Below, piece after piece: positions 8,046 to 16,336 of a stretch of 64,000 nt of DNA. The translations under genes were made by a program, and so were the position numbers. The DNA lies in NCBI GenBank assembly GCA_035607415.1, contig DATNAQ010000027.1, forward strand, positions 124,001 through 188,000, read 5' to 3'. Numbering within the stretch: the stretch's first letter is position 1; every line of letters starts with the position of its first letter. This DNA is from JAQBQH01 sp035607415 (GTDB lineage Bacteria > Myxococcota_A > Polyangia > Palsa-1104). The notes under the pieces are model-generated. The model did no database searches, was not told where the DNA came from, and saw only the letters and a list, made by a program, of their open reading frames with translations.

Positions 8046-9290
8046 GTGAAGCTCGCCTGGGCGATTCTTGCGCTCGTGGCGCTGCCGGCCGGGGCGCGCG
8101 CCAGGCCGGCCGCGGCGACCAGGCCGGCAGCGGCGGCGCTGCCGGCCGCGGCGCCGAATGCCGCCGCCGCGGGCGACGTCGTCACGCTCGTCGAGACCGC
8201 GCCGATCGAGACCACGCTCGATCACGCCGACATTCCCGAAGCGGCCGACGTCTGGCGGCAGATGCTGAGCGGCGCGCGCCACACGATCGATCTCGCCGAG
8301 TTCTACGTGAGCAACGCGCCCCACAGCCGCTTGCAACCGGTGATCGACGCGCTCCTCGCCGCCGCCGCGCGCGGCGTGAAGGTGCGCCTCCTCGTCGACG
8401 ACGGCTTCGCCCGCCACGAAGCGGCCACGCTCGAGGCGCTCGACGCCACCCACGCGCTCGAGATCCGCCGCCTCGACATGCACGCGCGCGCCGGCGGCAT
8501 CCTGCACGCCAAGTACTTCATCGTCGACGGCGACGACGCCTACCTCGGCAGCCAGAACTTCGACTGGCGCTCGCTCACGCACGTCCAGGAGCTCGGCGTG
8601 CGGCTGCGCTCGCCGCTGCTCGCCGGGGTGCTCGCCGACCTCTTCGCCACCGACTGGGCGCTCGCCGCCGGCGGCGACGGGGCCGCGCGCACGCGCGCGC
8701 ACCCGACCGATCGCTTCCCGCTCGTCACGGGCGCCGGCGCCGCGCGCGCCGGGCTCACCGTCGTCTACAGCCCGCGTGGCTGGCTGCCCGACGAGACGCT
8801 CTGGTCGCTCCCGCGCCTGGTCGCGCTCATCGACGGCGCGCGCCGGAGCGTGCGCGTGCAGACGCTCACCTACAAGCCGTTCGCCGAGCTCGACGGCGCG
8901 CTCCGGCGTGCGGCGGCGCGCGGCGTGAGCGTGGAGCTGCTCGTGTCCGACTGGTGCAAGCGCAAGGGCTGCGTCGAAGGGCTGCAGCGCCTCGCGCTCG
9001 TGCCGCACGTCGCGGTCTCGTTCCTCGCGCTCCCCGCCTGGTCGGGCGGCTTCATCCCCTACGCGCGCGTCGCCCACGCCAAGTACCTGGTCGTCGACGG
9101 CGAGCGCGCCTGGATCGGCACCAGCAACTGGGAGCGCGACTACTTCTATCGCAGCCGCAACGTCGGCCTCATCGTCGACGGCGGCCGGCTCCCGCCACGG
9201 CTCGACGCCTTCTTCGGCGACGATTGGCGCTCGCCCTACGCCACGAGCGTCGACCCGCAAGCGCACTACGAGCCGCCGCGTACGCATTAG
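8046..9290 (+). CDS. Exported phospholipase D-like protein (two HKD motifs)
   Basis: 414 residues from GTG 8046; the frame is open much further upstream, but that part is antisense to the GMC partner gene and lacks a signal. The chosen start gives a signal peptide ending at Ala-Arg-Ala. Two phospholipase D repeats are present: HAKYFIVDG...GSQNFDW at about residue 153 and HAKYLVVDG...GTSNWERDY at about 343, each with the catalytic His, Lys and Asn/Ser residues. The family cleaves or transfers phosphodiester bonds (phospholipids, cardiolipin synthesis, nucleic acids). Export points to a lipid or envelope substrate rather than cytosolic cardiolipin synthesis. Confidence 0.9.
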   Translation: MKLAWAILALVALPAGARARPAAATRPAAAALPAAAPNAAAAGDVVTLVETAPIETTLDHADIPEAADVWRQMLSGARHTIDLAEFYVSNAPHSRLQPVIDALLAAAARGVKVRLLVDDGFARHEAATLEALDATHALEIRRLDMHARAGGILHAKYFIVDGDDAYLGSQNFDWRSLTHVQELGVRLRSPLLAGVLADLFATDWALAAGGDGAARTRAHPTDRFPLVTGAGAARAGLTVVYSPRGWLPDETLWSLPRLVALIDGARRSVRVQTLTYKPFAELDGALRRAAARGVSVELLVSDWCKRKGCVEGLQRLALVPHVAVSFLALPAWSGGFIPYARVAHAKYLVVDGERAWIGTSNWERDYFYRSRNVGLIVDGGRLPPRLDAFFGDDWRSPYATSVDPQAHYEPPRTH

Positions 9291-9324
9291 GCCGATCTGG
9301 CCGCGCGCGCGCGCCGCAGCATCT

Positions 9325-10350
9325 TTGTCGTTCGTGCAGCTCGACGGGGGAACGATATCGATCGTGGCGGCGCGCCCGGCGATCGAGGAGCTCGACCGAC
9401 GGCAGATCGATCTCGCGCCGGTGCTCGCCGAGGCGCACCTGTCGCCGTCGGCGCTGACGGCGCACGAGGCGCGCTTTCCCTATCGCGCCGTCGTCGATCT
9501 ATGGGAGGCGGCGTCGCACGCGGCCAGCGATCCGCACTTCGGCGCGCACGTGGCCAGCACGCTGCCGGTCGGCGGCTTCGACGTCTTCGACTACATCTTC
9601 TCGACGGCGGAGACGGTCGGCGAGGGGCTCGAGCGCGCGTTGCAATACATCCGGCTCGTCTACGATCACTCGAACGTGCACCTGCACATCGACTCGCACC
9701 GCGCGCGCCTCTATCGGCGCAACCCCGGGCTGTCGACGCAATACAACGAGTTCGCGCTCACGCTCATCGTGGTGCGCATCCGCCAGTCGACCGGGATCGA
9801 CTGGACGCCCGAGCGCGTGCGCTTCGAGCACGCCGGCGTCGACGCCGGCGGCGAGCTCGAACGGCTGTTCCGCTGCCCCATCGAGTACGGCGCCCCCGAC
9901 ACCGAGCTCGTGTTCGATCCGAAGATCCTGTCGGTGCGCCACGCGCGGCCCGATTCGCGCCTGCTCGCCATCCTCATGCGCTACGCCGATTCGCTGCTGA
10001 CGACGCTGCCCAAGCGCAACGACCTCGTCGGCACCGTCTCGGCGACCATCGCGCGCCAGATGGTCAAGGAGCTGCCGACGCTCGCGGCGACCGCGACCGC
10101 GGTCGAGCTGCCGGAGCGCACGCTGCAGCGGCGGCTGGCCACACGCGGCACCAGCCACTCCGATCTCGTCGACCAGGTGCGCCGCGATCTGGCGCTGCGC
10201 TACATCCTCGACGCCGGTCGCAGCGTCGGCGAGATCGCGTACCTCTTGCACTTCTCCGACTCGACGGCGTTCCACCGCGCTTTCAAGCGCTGGACCGGCG
10301 AGGGACCGGCGCAATATCGGCGCGGCCTGTTCCGTCACCCCCCGTCGTAG
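9325..10350 (+). CDS. AraC-family transcriptional regulator with arabinose-binding-like N-terminal domain
   Basis: 341 residues from TTG 9325. The N-terminal 190 residues match the AraC-type arabinose-binding/OruR domain. The C-terminal 100 residues hold two helix-turn-helix motifs: TAVELPERTLQRRLATRG and the second with VGEIAYLLHFSDSTAFHRAFKRWTGEGP, the classic AraC signature. It probably senses a small ligand and activates nearby genes. It lies 34 nt after the phospholipase D-like gene and may be co-transcribed with it. The target is not shown by the sequence. Confidence 0.92.
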   Translation: MSFVQLDGGTISIVAARPAIEELDRRQIDLAPVLAEAHLSPSALTAHEARFPYRAVVDLWEAASHAASDPHFGAHVASTLPVGGFDVFDYIFSTAETVGEGLERALQYIRLVYDHSNVHLHIDSHRARLYRRNPGLSTQYNEFALTLIVVRIRQSTGIDWTPERVRFEHAGVDAGGELERLFRCPIEYGAPDTELVFDPKILSVRHARPDSRLLAILMRYADSLLTTLPKRNDLVGTVSATIARQMVKELPTLAATATAVELPERTLQRRLATRGTSHSDLVDQVRRDLALRYILDAGRSVGEIAYLLHFSDSTAFHRAFKRWTGEGPAQYRRGLFRHPPS

Positions 10351-10353
10351 CGA

Positions 10354-10383
10354 TTGACCGCCTGCGCGCGCCTCCTCTACGAT
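10354..10383 (+). promoter_or_regulatory. Sigma-70-type promoter, leaderless arrangement
   Basis: TTGACC (10354-10359), an 18-nt spacer, and TACGAT (10378-10383), followed 9 nt later by the GTG start at 10393. There is no room for a leader with a ribosome binding site, so the mRNA would be leaderless. Confidence 0.55.
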
Positions 10384-10392
10384 GAGGGCGGC

Positions 10393-11319
10393 GTGACCAA
10401 GGCGGCGGCGGTGTGGGTGCTGGTGCTGGTGTTGCCGCTCGTCCTCGGCAGCCGCGTCGCCGGCGCCAACGTCGCGATCGGCGACGAGCGGCCGCCGCCC
10501 GCGATCCGGCTCGCCATCGACAACGTGCTCGTCGGCCGCGTCAACCCGCTGGCGCTCGCCGACCTCGTGCGCATCGGCCTGGCCGCGCCGCTCTATCGCC
10601 GCTCGGAGCCGGTCCTGCGCGACAACTTCGTCTTCTTCGGCGCCTCGCCGCGCTTCACCGCCTCGTCGCTGCGCGTGGGCCCCGAGCTCGACGTGCAGCC
10701 GCTGTCGATCCTGACCCTGCGCCTGTCGGCCGAGCTCGTGCACTTCTGGGGCATCTTCGACTCGATCCAATCGTTCGCCACGCCGACCGCCGACTGGTCC
10801 GACAGCGCCATCTCGCGCGGCGGCGACGCCGGCCTCAACTACCCCACCGACGGCGTGCACGTCATCTTCGAGCCGACGCTGCAGCTGCGATGGCGCATGA
10901 TGGCGCTGCGCGATCACGCCACCATCGAGCACTGGAACCTCCGGCTCCGCCCCGGCGACGGCTACTTCTACGAGGCCGGCGCCGACACGCTGGTGCCGAA
11001 CGGCGGCATCGTGGTGTCGAACGACCTCGACGTCGCCTGGGTCACGCGCTGGCACTTTGCCATCGCGGCGCGCTACAGCATCGTCGTCCCGCTCTACGCG
11101 AACCAGCCGAGCGGGCTCAACCGGCAGCAGCGGCTCGGACCCGCGATCGCGTATACCTTCTTGGATCGGCGATTCACGCGCTTCCACTCGGTCACGCTGT
11201 TCGGCGTCGCCGCCTGGTATCTCGAGCATCGCTTCCGCACCGGCGCCGACGTCAGCGCCGCGGTGCCCTACCTCCTCGGCGGCGTCTCGTTCACCTCCGA
11301 CATCATTCTGGCGCCGTGA
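10393..11319 (+). CDS. Exported envelope protein, probable outer-membrane beta-structure, unknown function
   Basis: 308 residues from GTG 10393. A TTG at 10354 also opens the frame but coincides with the -35 box. A long hydrophobic signal sequence (AVWVLVLVLPLVLG) is followed by alternating hydrophobic/polar stretches with many aromatic residues at strand ends (ELVHFWGIFDS, LRWRMM, TRWHFAIAARYS). The protein ends in a short strand without terminal Phe. This looks like an outer membrane or periplasmic beta-protein. I do not recognise a named family. Confidence 0.7.
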   Translation: MTKAAAVWVLVLVLPLVLGSRVAGANVAIGDERPPPAIRLAIDNVLVGRVNPLALADLVRIGLAAPLYRRSEPVLRDNFVFFGASPRFTASSLRVGPELDVQPLSILTLRLSAELVHFWGIFDSIQSFATPTADWSDSAISRGGDAGLNYPTDGVHVIFEPTLQLRWRMMALRDHATIEHWNLRLRPGDGYFYEAGADTLVPNGGIVVSNDLDVAWVTRWHFAIAARYSIVVPLYANQPSGLNRQQRLGPAIAYTFLDRRFTRFHSVTLFGVAAWYLEHRFRTGADVSAAVPYLLGGVSFTSDIILAP

Positions 11320-11340
11320 CCGCGCGCCTCTGAAATCCGT

Positions 11341-11346
11341 TACAAT
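11341..11346 (+). promoter_or_regulatory. Candidate -10 element for the 7TM-sensor kinase gene
   Basis: TACAAT, 8 nt before the GTG start at 11355. A weak -35 (GTGACC) lies 19 nt upstream, overlapping the previous stop codon. No Shine-Dalgarno sequence is present. Confidence 0.4.
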
Positions 11347-11354
11347 GAAGCGCC

Positions 11355-13607
11355 GTGCATCGTGTCACCGTGATGCTGGCGCTCCTCCTGGGCGGCTGCG
11401 GAGGCGGGGCGGCCGTGCCGAGGGCGAACGAGGGGATGCTCGACCTTCGCGGTTGGGACTTCGCCAGTCAGGGCGCGCTCTCGGTGCGCGGCGACTGGCA
11501 GATCAACTGGCAGGATCTCGTGCCGCCCGGGCGGAGCGCGGCCCCCGACGGCTACCTGCCGCTGCGCAAGTGGAACGGGCTCCGGCTCTTCGACGGGCGC
11601 GCGCTGCCGGGCAAGGGCTGGGCGACCTATCGGCTGCGCGTGCTCTTGCCCGCCGGCGCGCCGCAGCCGTACGCGATCGTGCTCGACCCGGTCATCGACG
11701 CCAGCCGCTTGTGGGTCACGACGAGCGACGGGCGGATCGTCGGGCCGGTGGGCGCCGGACAGGTCGGCACCACGCGCGCGACCTCGCACGGCGCGATGAC
11801 CAGGAGTCAGCTCGCGTTCAGCGCCGCCGGCGAGATCGTGCTCACGCTGCAGGTGAGCAACTTCGAGCACGCGCGCGGCGGGTCGGCGGGCGCGGCGCCG
11901 ATCCTCGGCAGCGCCGCCGGCGTCGACGCCTACGTCTCGCACCAGCGCATGGGCGACTTCTTCTTCATTGGCCTGCTCGTCATCACGGGGCTGCACCACT
12001 TCGTGCTCTTCCTCTTGCGGCGGCGCGAGCGCGCGGCGCTGTGGTTCGCGTCGATGTGCCTGCTCCTGGCGCTGCGCCTGTTCATCCTCGGCCGCTACAT
12101 GCAGGCCGAGCTGCCGTGGCTGTGGCCGACGGTGCCGCATCGCCTCGAGTCGATCACCTTCTTCCTCGCGGTGCCGGCGGCGGCGCTGTTCCTGCTCGCG
12201 CTCTTTCCGCGCGACGTGCCGGCGCGCGTGGTGCAGCCGGTCGTGGTCATCGGCGCGCTCTGCAGCGTCGTCGTCGCCTTCTTCCCGGTGCCGGTCTATT
12301 CGATCCTGGCGCCGCCGTTCCAGATCATCACGCTCGTCATCATCGTCATCGGCGTGGCCGGCGTCTTGCGCGCGGTGGCGCGCGAGCGGGATGCGCCGCC
12401 GGTGCTGATGCTCGCGGGCCTTCTGTCCATCGGGCTCGCCGCCTGTCTCGACATCCTGCGCGAGCGCGATCTCGTGCACATGCGCTTCATCGCGCAGTAC
12501 GGCATCACCGGCTTCGTGATCTTCGAGTCGGCGCTCCTGGCGCTGCTCAATCAGCGACGGGCCAAGCAGCTGGCGCAGCGCAACGACGAGGTGGTGCGGC
12601 TCAACAGCGAGCTGCATCAGCTCAACGAGGAGCTCAAGCGGCAGATCGCGACGCGCTCGCACGAGCTGTCGCAGGCGGTGATGATGATGGCGCACGCCTC
12701 GGGGCCGCTCGCGCTGTCGCCGGGCGACGTCATCGCCGAGCGCTATCGCATCGTCGCGCCGATCGGCGAAGGCGGCATGGGCACCGTGTTCCGCGCCGAG
12801 CGCATCGACGACGGCAAGGCGGTGGCGCTCAAGCTCATCCGCGGCGGCGCCGATCCCGAGGCGATGGCGCGGTTCGCGCGCGAGGCCGAGGTGGTGGCCA
12901 AGATCAGCCACCCCAACGTCGTCGGCATCTACGACTTCAACGTGAGCCGCTCCGGGCTGTTCTACCTGGTCATGGAGCTCGTCGAAGGGCGCTCGCTCGA
13001 GGCCGAGCGCAGCCGCTTCGGCGACGTCGCCTGGGCGCTGCCGCTGGTCGTGCAGCTGGCCGAGGCGCTCGCCGCCATCCACGCCTGCGAGGTCATCCAC
13101 CGCGACGTCAAGCCGTCGAACCTGCTCGTGGCCGACGGGCGCCTCAAGCTCGCCGACTTCGGCGTGGCGCAGATCAGCCGGCAGCGCCCCGCCGGCTCGA
13201 CGCAGGCCGAGACCATGCGCGGCGGCGCGGCGCGCGAGCAGGATCTCGACGACACCGCCGATCTGAGCATCACGCGCGCGGGCATGATGATCGGATCGCC
13301 GATGTACATGGCGCCCGAGCTCGCCGAAGGATCGGAGCACGGCTCGACGCGCTCCGACATGTTCTGCTTCGGGCTCGTCGCCTACGAGCTGCTCGCCGGG
13401 CGGCGCGCCTATCCGCGGCCGCTGGTGATGGCGCTCATGGAGGGCATCAAGATGCCCGAGCCGGCGGCGTTGCAGACGATCGTGCCCGGGATCGACGCCG
13501 AGCTGGCGCGGCTGATCCACGCCTGCCTGGCGGTGTCGCCGGCGGCGCGCCCCGCGGCCGCCGAGCTGCTCGCGGCCCTGAAGCCTGCTGCGCAATCCAG
13601 CGCTTGA
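11355..13607 (+). CDS. Membrane receptor-type Ser/Thr protein kinase (7TMR-DISM-like sensor fused to kinase)
   Basis: 750 residues; GTG 11355, GTG 11370 and ATG 11373 are all possible starts. A signal/lipoprotein-like N-terminus (LLLGGC) precedes an extracytoplasmic beta-rich domain (about residues 25-195) of the type found before seven-helix 7TMR-DISM sensors. Seven or so transmembrane helices occupy about 200-410, then a Gln/Glu-rich coiled coil (410-450). A complete Hanks-type kinase follows: GEGGMGTVF P-loop near 468, VALKLI lysine, HRDVKPSN near 581, ADFGVAQ near 600 and MAPELAEG. Kinase output on this sensor is unusual, since these sensors more often feed histidine kinases, GGDEF or PP2C domains. 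The 3' end overlaps uvsE on the opposite strand. Confidence 0.9.
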   Translation: MHRVTVMLALLLGGCGGGAAVPRANEGMLDLRGWDFASQGALSVRGDWQINWQDLVPPGRSAAPDGYLPLRKWNGLRLFDGRALPGKGWATYRLRVLLPAGAPQPYAIVLDPVIDASRLWVTTSDGRIVGPVGAGQVGTTRATSHGAMTRSQLAFSAAGEIVLTLQVSNFEHARGGSAGAAPILGSAAGVDAYVSHQRMGDFFFIGLLVITGLHHFVLFLLRRRERAALWFASMCLLLALRLFILGRYMQAELPWLWPTVPHRLESITFFLAVPAAALFLLALFPRDVPARVVQPVVVIGALCSVVVAFFPVPVYSILAPPFQIITLVIIVIGVAGVLRAVARERDAPPVLMLAGLLSIGLAACLDILRERDLVHMRFIAQYGITGFVIFESALLALLNQRRAKQLAQRNDEVVRLNSELHQLNEELKRQIATRSHELSQAVMMMAHASGPLALSPGDVIAERYRIVAPIGEGGMGTVFRAERIDDGKAVALKLIRGGADPEAMARFAREAEVVAKISHPNVVGIYDFNVSRSGLFYLVMELVEGRSLEAERSRFGDVAWALPLVVQLAEALAAIHACEVIHRDVKPSNLLVADGRLKLADFGVAQISRQRPAGSTQAETMRGGAAREQDLDDTADLSITRAGMMIGSPMYMAPELAEGSEHGSTRSDMFCFGLVAYELLAGRRAYPRPLVMALMEGIKMPEPAALQTIVPGIDAELARLIHACLAVSPAARPAAAELLAALKPAAQSSA

Positions 13608-14478
13608 GCCGGAGCACCGCGCGCTCCTTGGCCTTGGCCTCGACGTCGACGGTCAGGCGGCGCCCGAGCCACGACGGCGGCAGGTCGCGCGGCGCGATGA
13701 AGTCGGCGTGCAGCCGCGGATTCGGCGCGCGCCAACCGCCGAGCGGGCTCGACAGATGGGCCCACGGCTCGCGGCGGCCCCAGGTCGCCGCGGCGGCGTC
13801 GAGCGCATCGCCGGCGTCGAGCCCGTCGGGGTTGCAGCGATGGTGGTGCACGTCGTAGACGAGCGGCACGCGCGCGCGGCGGCACAGCGGCAACAGATCC
13901 TCGACGGTGTAGATGCGATCGTCGTTCTCGAGCGCGATGCGCACGCGGGCGCCCTCGGAGAGACGGTCGAGGCCGCGCGCGAGGCGATCGAGCGCGGCCG
14001 GCTTGCCGCCGACGGCGCCGCCGCCGTGGATGGTGAGCTGCTCGGCGCCGATGAGCGCCGCGATCGTCGCCTGGTACTCGAGCTCGGCGATCGATCCGGC
14101 CACGACCTCGGGCCGCGCCGAGCCGAGCACGACGAACTGATCGGGGTGAAAGCTGAGCCGCACCTCGCCGCGACACGCGTGCGCGGCCACGGCGCCGAAC
14201 GCCTCGTGCAGCGCGCCCGTCGGATCGAGCGCGTCGAGCGTGTAGCCGAAGCGGGGATGCGTGTAGAGCGGCAAGAGCTCGCTGGTCACGCGAAAGGCGC
14301 CGACGCCGTGCGCGGCGCACCAGTCGACGGCGCGGGCGAGCGTGGCAGCGTTGTCGCGCGCGATCTGCAGGAGGAAGGCGCGCCGCGGCTTCGGCGCCAG
14401 CGTGGCGGCGTGGCGCGCCGTCGTGGTGCGGAAGTGGATGGGCTGACCGACGAAGCCGCAGCAGAGGCCGAGGCGCAT
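13447..14478 (-). CDS. uvsE: UV DNA damage endonuclease UvsE
   Basis: 343 residues from ATG 14478. The opening MRLGLCCGF and the metal-ligand segments LSFHPDQFVV, TIHGGG, IALENDD and VYDVHHHRCNPDG are those of the UvsE/UVDE TIM-barrel family, which nicks 5' of UV photoproducts using divalent metals. The conserved part ends near LKRWIAQQA. The last 50 or so residues are Arg/Pro/Ala-rich, have no family match I recognise, and are encoded antisense to the kinase 3' end, giving a 161-nt convergent overlap. It starts 13 nt after cheB and is probably the last gene of the chemosensory operon. Confidence 0.92.
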   Translation of the reverse strand: MRLGLCCGFVGQPIHFRTTTARHAATLAPKPRRAFLLQIARDNAATLARAVDWCAAHGVGAFRVTSELLPLYTHPRFGYTLDALDPTGALHEAFGAVAAHACRGEVRLSFHPDQFVVLGSARPEVVAGSIAELEYQATIAALIGAEQLTIHGGGAVGGKPAALDRLARGLDRLSEGARVRIALENDDRIYTVEDLLPLCRRARVPLVYDVHHHRCNPDGLDAGDALDAAAATWGRREPWAHLSSPLGGWRAPNPRLHADFIAPRDLPPSWLGRRLTVDVEAKAKERAVLRLKRWIAQQASGPRAARRPRGAPPATPPGRRGSAAPARRRSRARSSATPPARAS

Positions 14479-14491
14479 GAGGGGATCGTGG

Positions 14492-15517
14492 TCAGAGCAG
14501 GCGCGCGATCAAGGGCGCCATCTCCATGATCGGCGCGCTCCCGCTCGACAGGCCGGCGTCGTCGACGCTGCGCGGCATGCCGTAGACCACGCAGCTCGAC
14601 TCCGCTTCGGTGAGCACGACGCCGCCGGCGGCACGCACCGCGCGCGCGCCGGCGAGACCGTCGTCGCCCATGCCGGTGAGCACCACGGCGAGCGTGCGCG
14701 CGCCCGTCAGCGCGGCGGCGCTCTCGAACAGGACGTCGACGGCGGGGCGATGCGGCGCGCCGATCGGCGCCGCGTCGAGCCGGCAGCTCATGCCGCCGCC
14801 GTCGCCGTACGCCAGCTTGAGGTGCACGCCGCCGCGCGCGACCACGACGCGCCCGGGCGCGAGCGCCAGCCCCTCGTTGGCTTCGAGCACCTCGAGCGCG
14901 CAGGTGGCGTCGAGCCGCGCGGCGAACGGGCCGGTGTACTCGGCCGGAATGTGCAGCACGAGCGCGATCGGCACCGGGAAGTCGCCCGGCAGCGCCGCGA
15001 GCAGCCGCGCCAGCGCTTGCGGGCCGCCCGTCGACGCGCCGATGACGACGAGCTCGGTGCGGCCGCTCGCCTTCACCACCAGCGACGGCGCCGGCGCACG
15101 GTCGTCTCGCGGCGGCGCCGGCGCGTGTGCCGCGGCCGCGATGCGCACCTTGCGCACCAGCTCGTCGCCGAGATCGAAGAGCCGCTCGGTGGCGAGCGCG
15201 GTCGGCTTGTGCACCAGATCGACGGCACCGAGCCGCAGCGCCTCGACGCCGAGCTCGCTCTCGGCGTCCGACATGCTAACCACCACCACGCGCGTGGCGC
15301 CGTCGGCCGGCAGCGCGCGCAGGACGCCCACGCCGTCGAGGTTGGGCATGACGAGGTCGAGCGTGACCACGTCGGGCTTGAGCTCCGTGATCTTTTCGAG
15401 CGCCTCCAGCCCGTCGCGCGCGATGTCGACGACCTCGATGTCGTCGTGCCGCTGCAAGACCTCGCGCATGACCTTGCGCGCGAACGCCGAGTCGTCGGCG
15501 ACGAGCACGCGGATCAT
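14492..15517 (-). CDS. cheB: Chemotaxis response regulator protein-glutamate methylesterase CheB
   Basis: 341 residues from ATG 15517, overlapping cheR by 4 nt. An N-terminal receiver domain (DD at 8-9, phospho-acceptor Asp54 in TLDLVMPNLDG, Lys in VHKPT) is followed by the methylesterase domain with the catalytic triad: Ser162 in GASTGG, His189 in LHIPAEY and Asp285 or 286 in TGMGDDG. CheB removes methyl groups from, and deamidates, receptor glutamyl or glutaminyl side chains, opposing CheR. The receiver would be phosphorylated by the CheA of this operon. Confidence 0.97.
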   Translation of the reverse strand: MIRVLVADDSAFARKVMREVLQRHDDIEVVDIARDGLEALEKITELKPDVVTLDLVMPNLDGVGVLRALPADGATRVVVVSMSDAESELGVEALRLGAVDLVHKPTALATERLFDLGDELVRKVRIAAAAHAPAPPRDDRAPAPSLVVKASGRTELVVIGASTGGPQALARLLAALPGDFPVPIALVLHIPAEYTGPFAARLDATCALEVLEANEGLALAPGRVVVARGGVHLKLAYGDGGGMSCRLDAAPIGAPHRPAVDVLFESAAALTGARTLAVVLTGMGDDGLAGARAVRAAGGVVLTEAESSCVVYGMPRSVDDAGLSSGSAPIMEMAPLIARLL

Positions 15518-16335
15518 CGGCGCACCGGCCGGTAGACGAAGACGCCGCCGCGCTCTTCGCACTCCACCGACGAGCCGAAGCGCAAGAGCGACTCCGAGAC
15601 GCCGACGAGGAGGAGGCCGTCGTCGGCCAGCCGCGCGCTCAGCGTCTCGATCACCTCTTGCGCGCGCGAGTCGTCGAAGTAGATGAGCACGTTGCGGCAC
15701 AAGATGGCGTCGAAGCCGCCGAGCGCCTCGACCTCGGCGGGCACGATCAGGTTCGCGCGCCGCCAGCTGACGTCGCGGTGCACCTCGCGCGCGACCACCA
15801 GCCGTCCGCCCTCCTCGCGCAAGAAACGGCGCGCCGCCCCCGGCGGATGGCTGTGGCGCAGCGAGCGCGGCGGATAGACGCCCTCGCGCGCCCGCGCCAG
15901 CGCCCGCTCGCTGATGTCGGCGCCGACGATCTCGACGCTGCCGCCGAGCCCGCGGTCGGCGAGCAGCATGGCGAGGCTGAGCGGCTCCTCGCCGGTGGCG
16001 CAGGCCGCCGAGAGCACGCGCGGCCGCCGGCCGGCGGCGACGCGCGGCGCGAGGAACCCGTCGACGAGCCACTCGACCTGCTCGCGCTCGCGAAAGAAGT
16101 AGGTCTCGTGGACCACGAGCGAATCGACGAGCCGTCCCAGCTCCTCGTCGCCGCCCGGGTCGTAGCGCATGAAGTAGTAGTAGTCGAGCAGCGACTCGAA
16201 GCCCTGCTCGATGGCGCGCGCGCTCACCTTCTCGGCGAACAGCTCGCGATCGTTGGCACCGTAGTGCAGCCCGGCGCGCGCTTCGACGAGCGCACCGAGG
16301 ATGGTGAAGACCTGCGGCGAGAGCGGCAGCGCCAC
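15514..16335 (-). CDS. cheR: Chemotaxis protein methyltransferase CheR
   Basis: 273 residues from GTG 16335. The N-terminal helical CheR domain (RAGLHYGANDRELFAEKV) precedes the Rossmann methyltransferase with the SAM-binding SAACATGEEPLSLAM and ILCRNVLIYFD segments. It methylates receptor glutamates. There is no extra TPR domain. It begins 1 nt after the HEAT gene stop and overlaps cheB by 4 nt, so the three genes are tightly coupled. Confidence 0.97.
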   Translation of the reverse strand: MALPLSPQVFTILGALVEARAGLHYGANDRELFAEKVSARAIEQGFESLLDYYYFMRYDPGGDEELGRLVDSLVVHETYFFREREQVEWLVDGFLAPRVAAGRRPRVLSAACATGEEPLSLAMLLADRGLGGSVEIVGADISERALARAREGVYPPRSLRHSHPPGAARRFLREEGGRLVVAREVHRDVSWRRANLIVPAEVEALGGFDAILCRNVLIYFDDSRAQEVIETLSARLADDGLLLVGVSESLLRFGSSVECEERGGVFVYRPVRR

Positions 16336-16336
16336 G

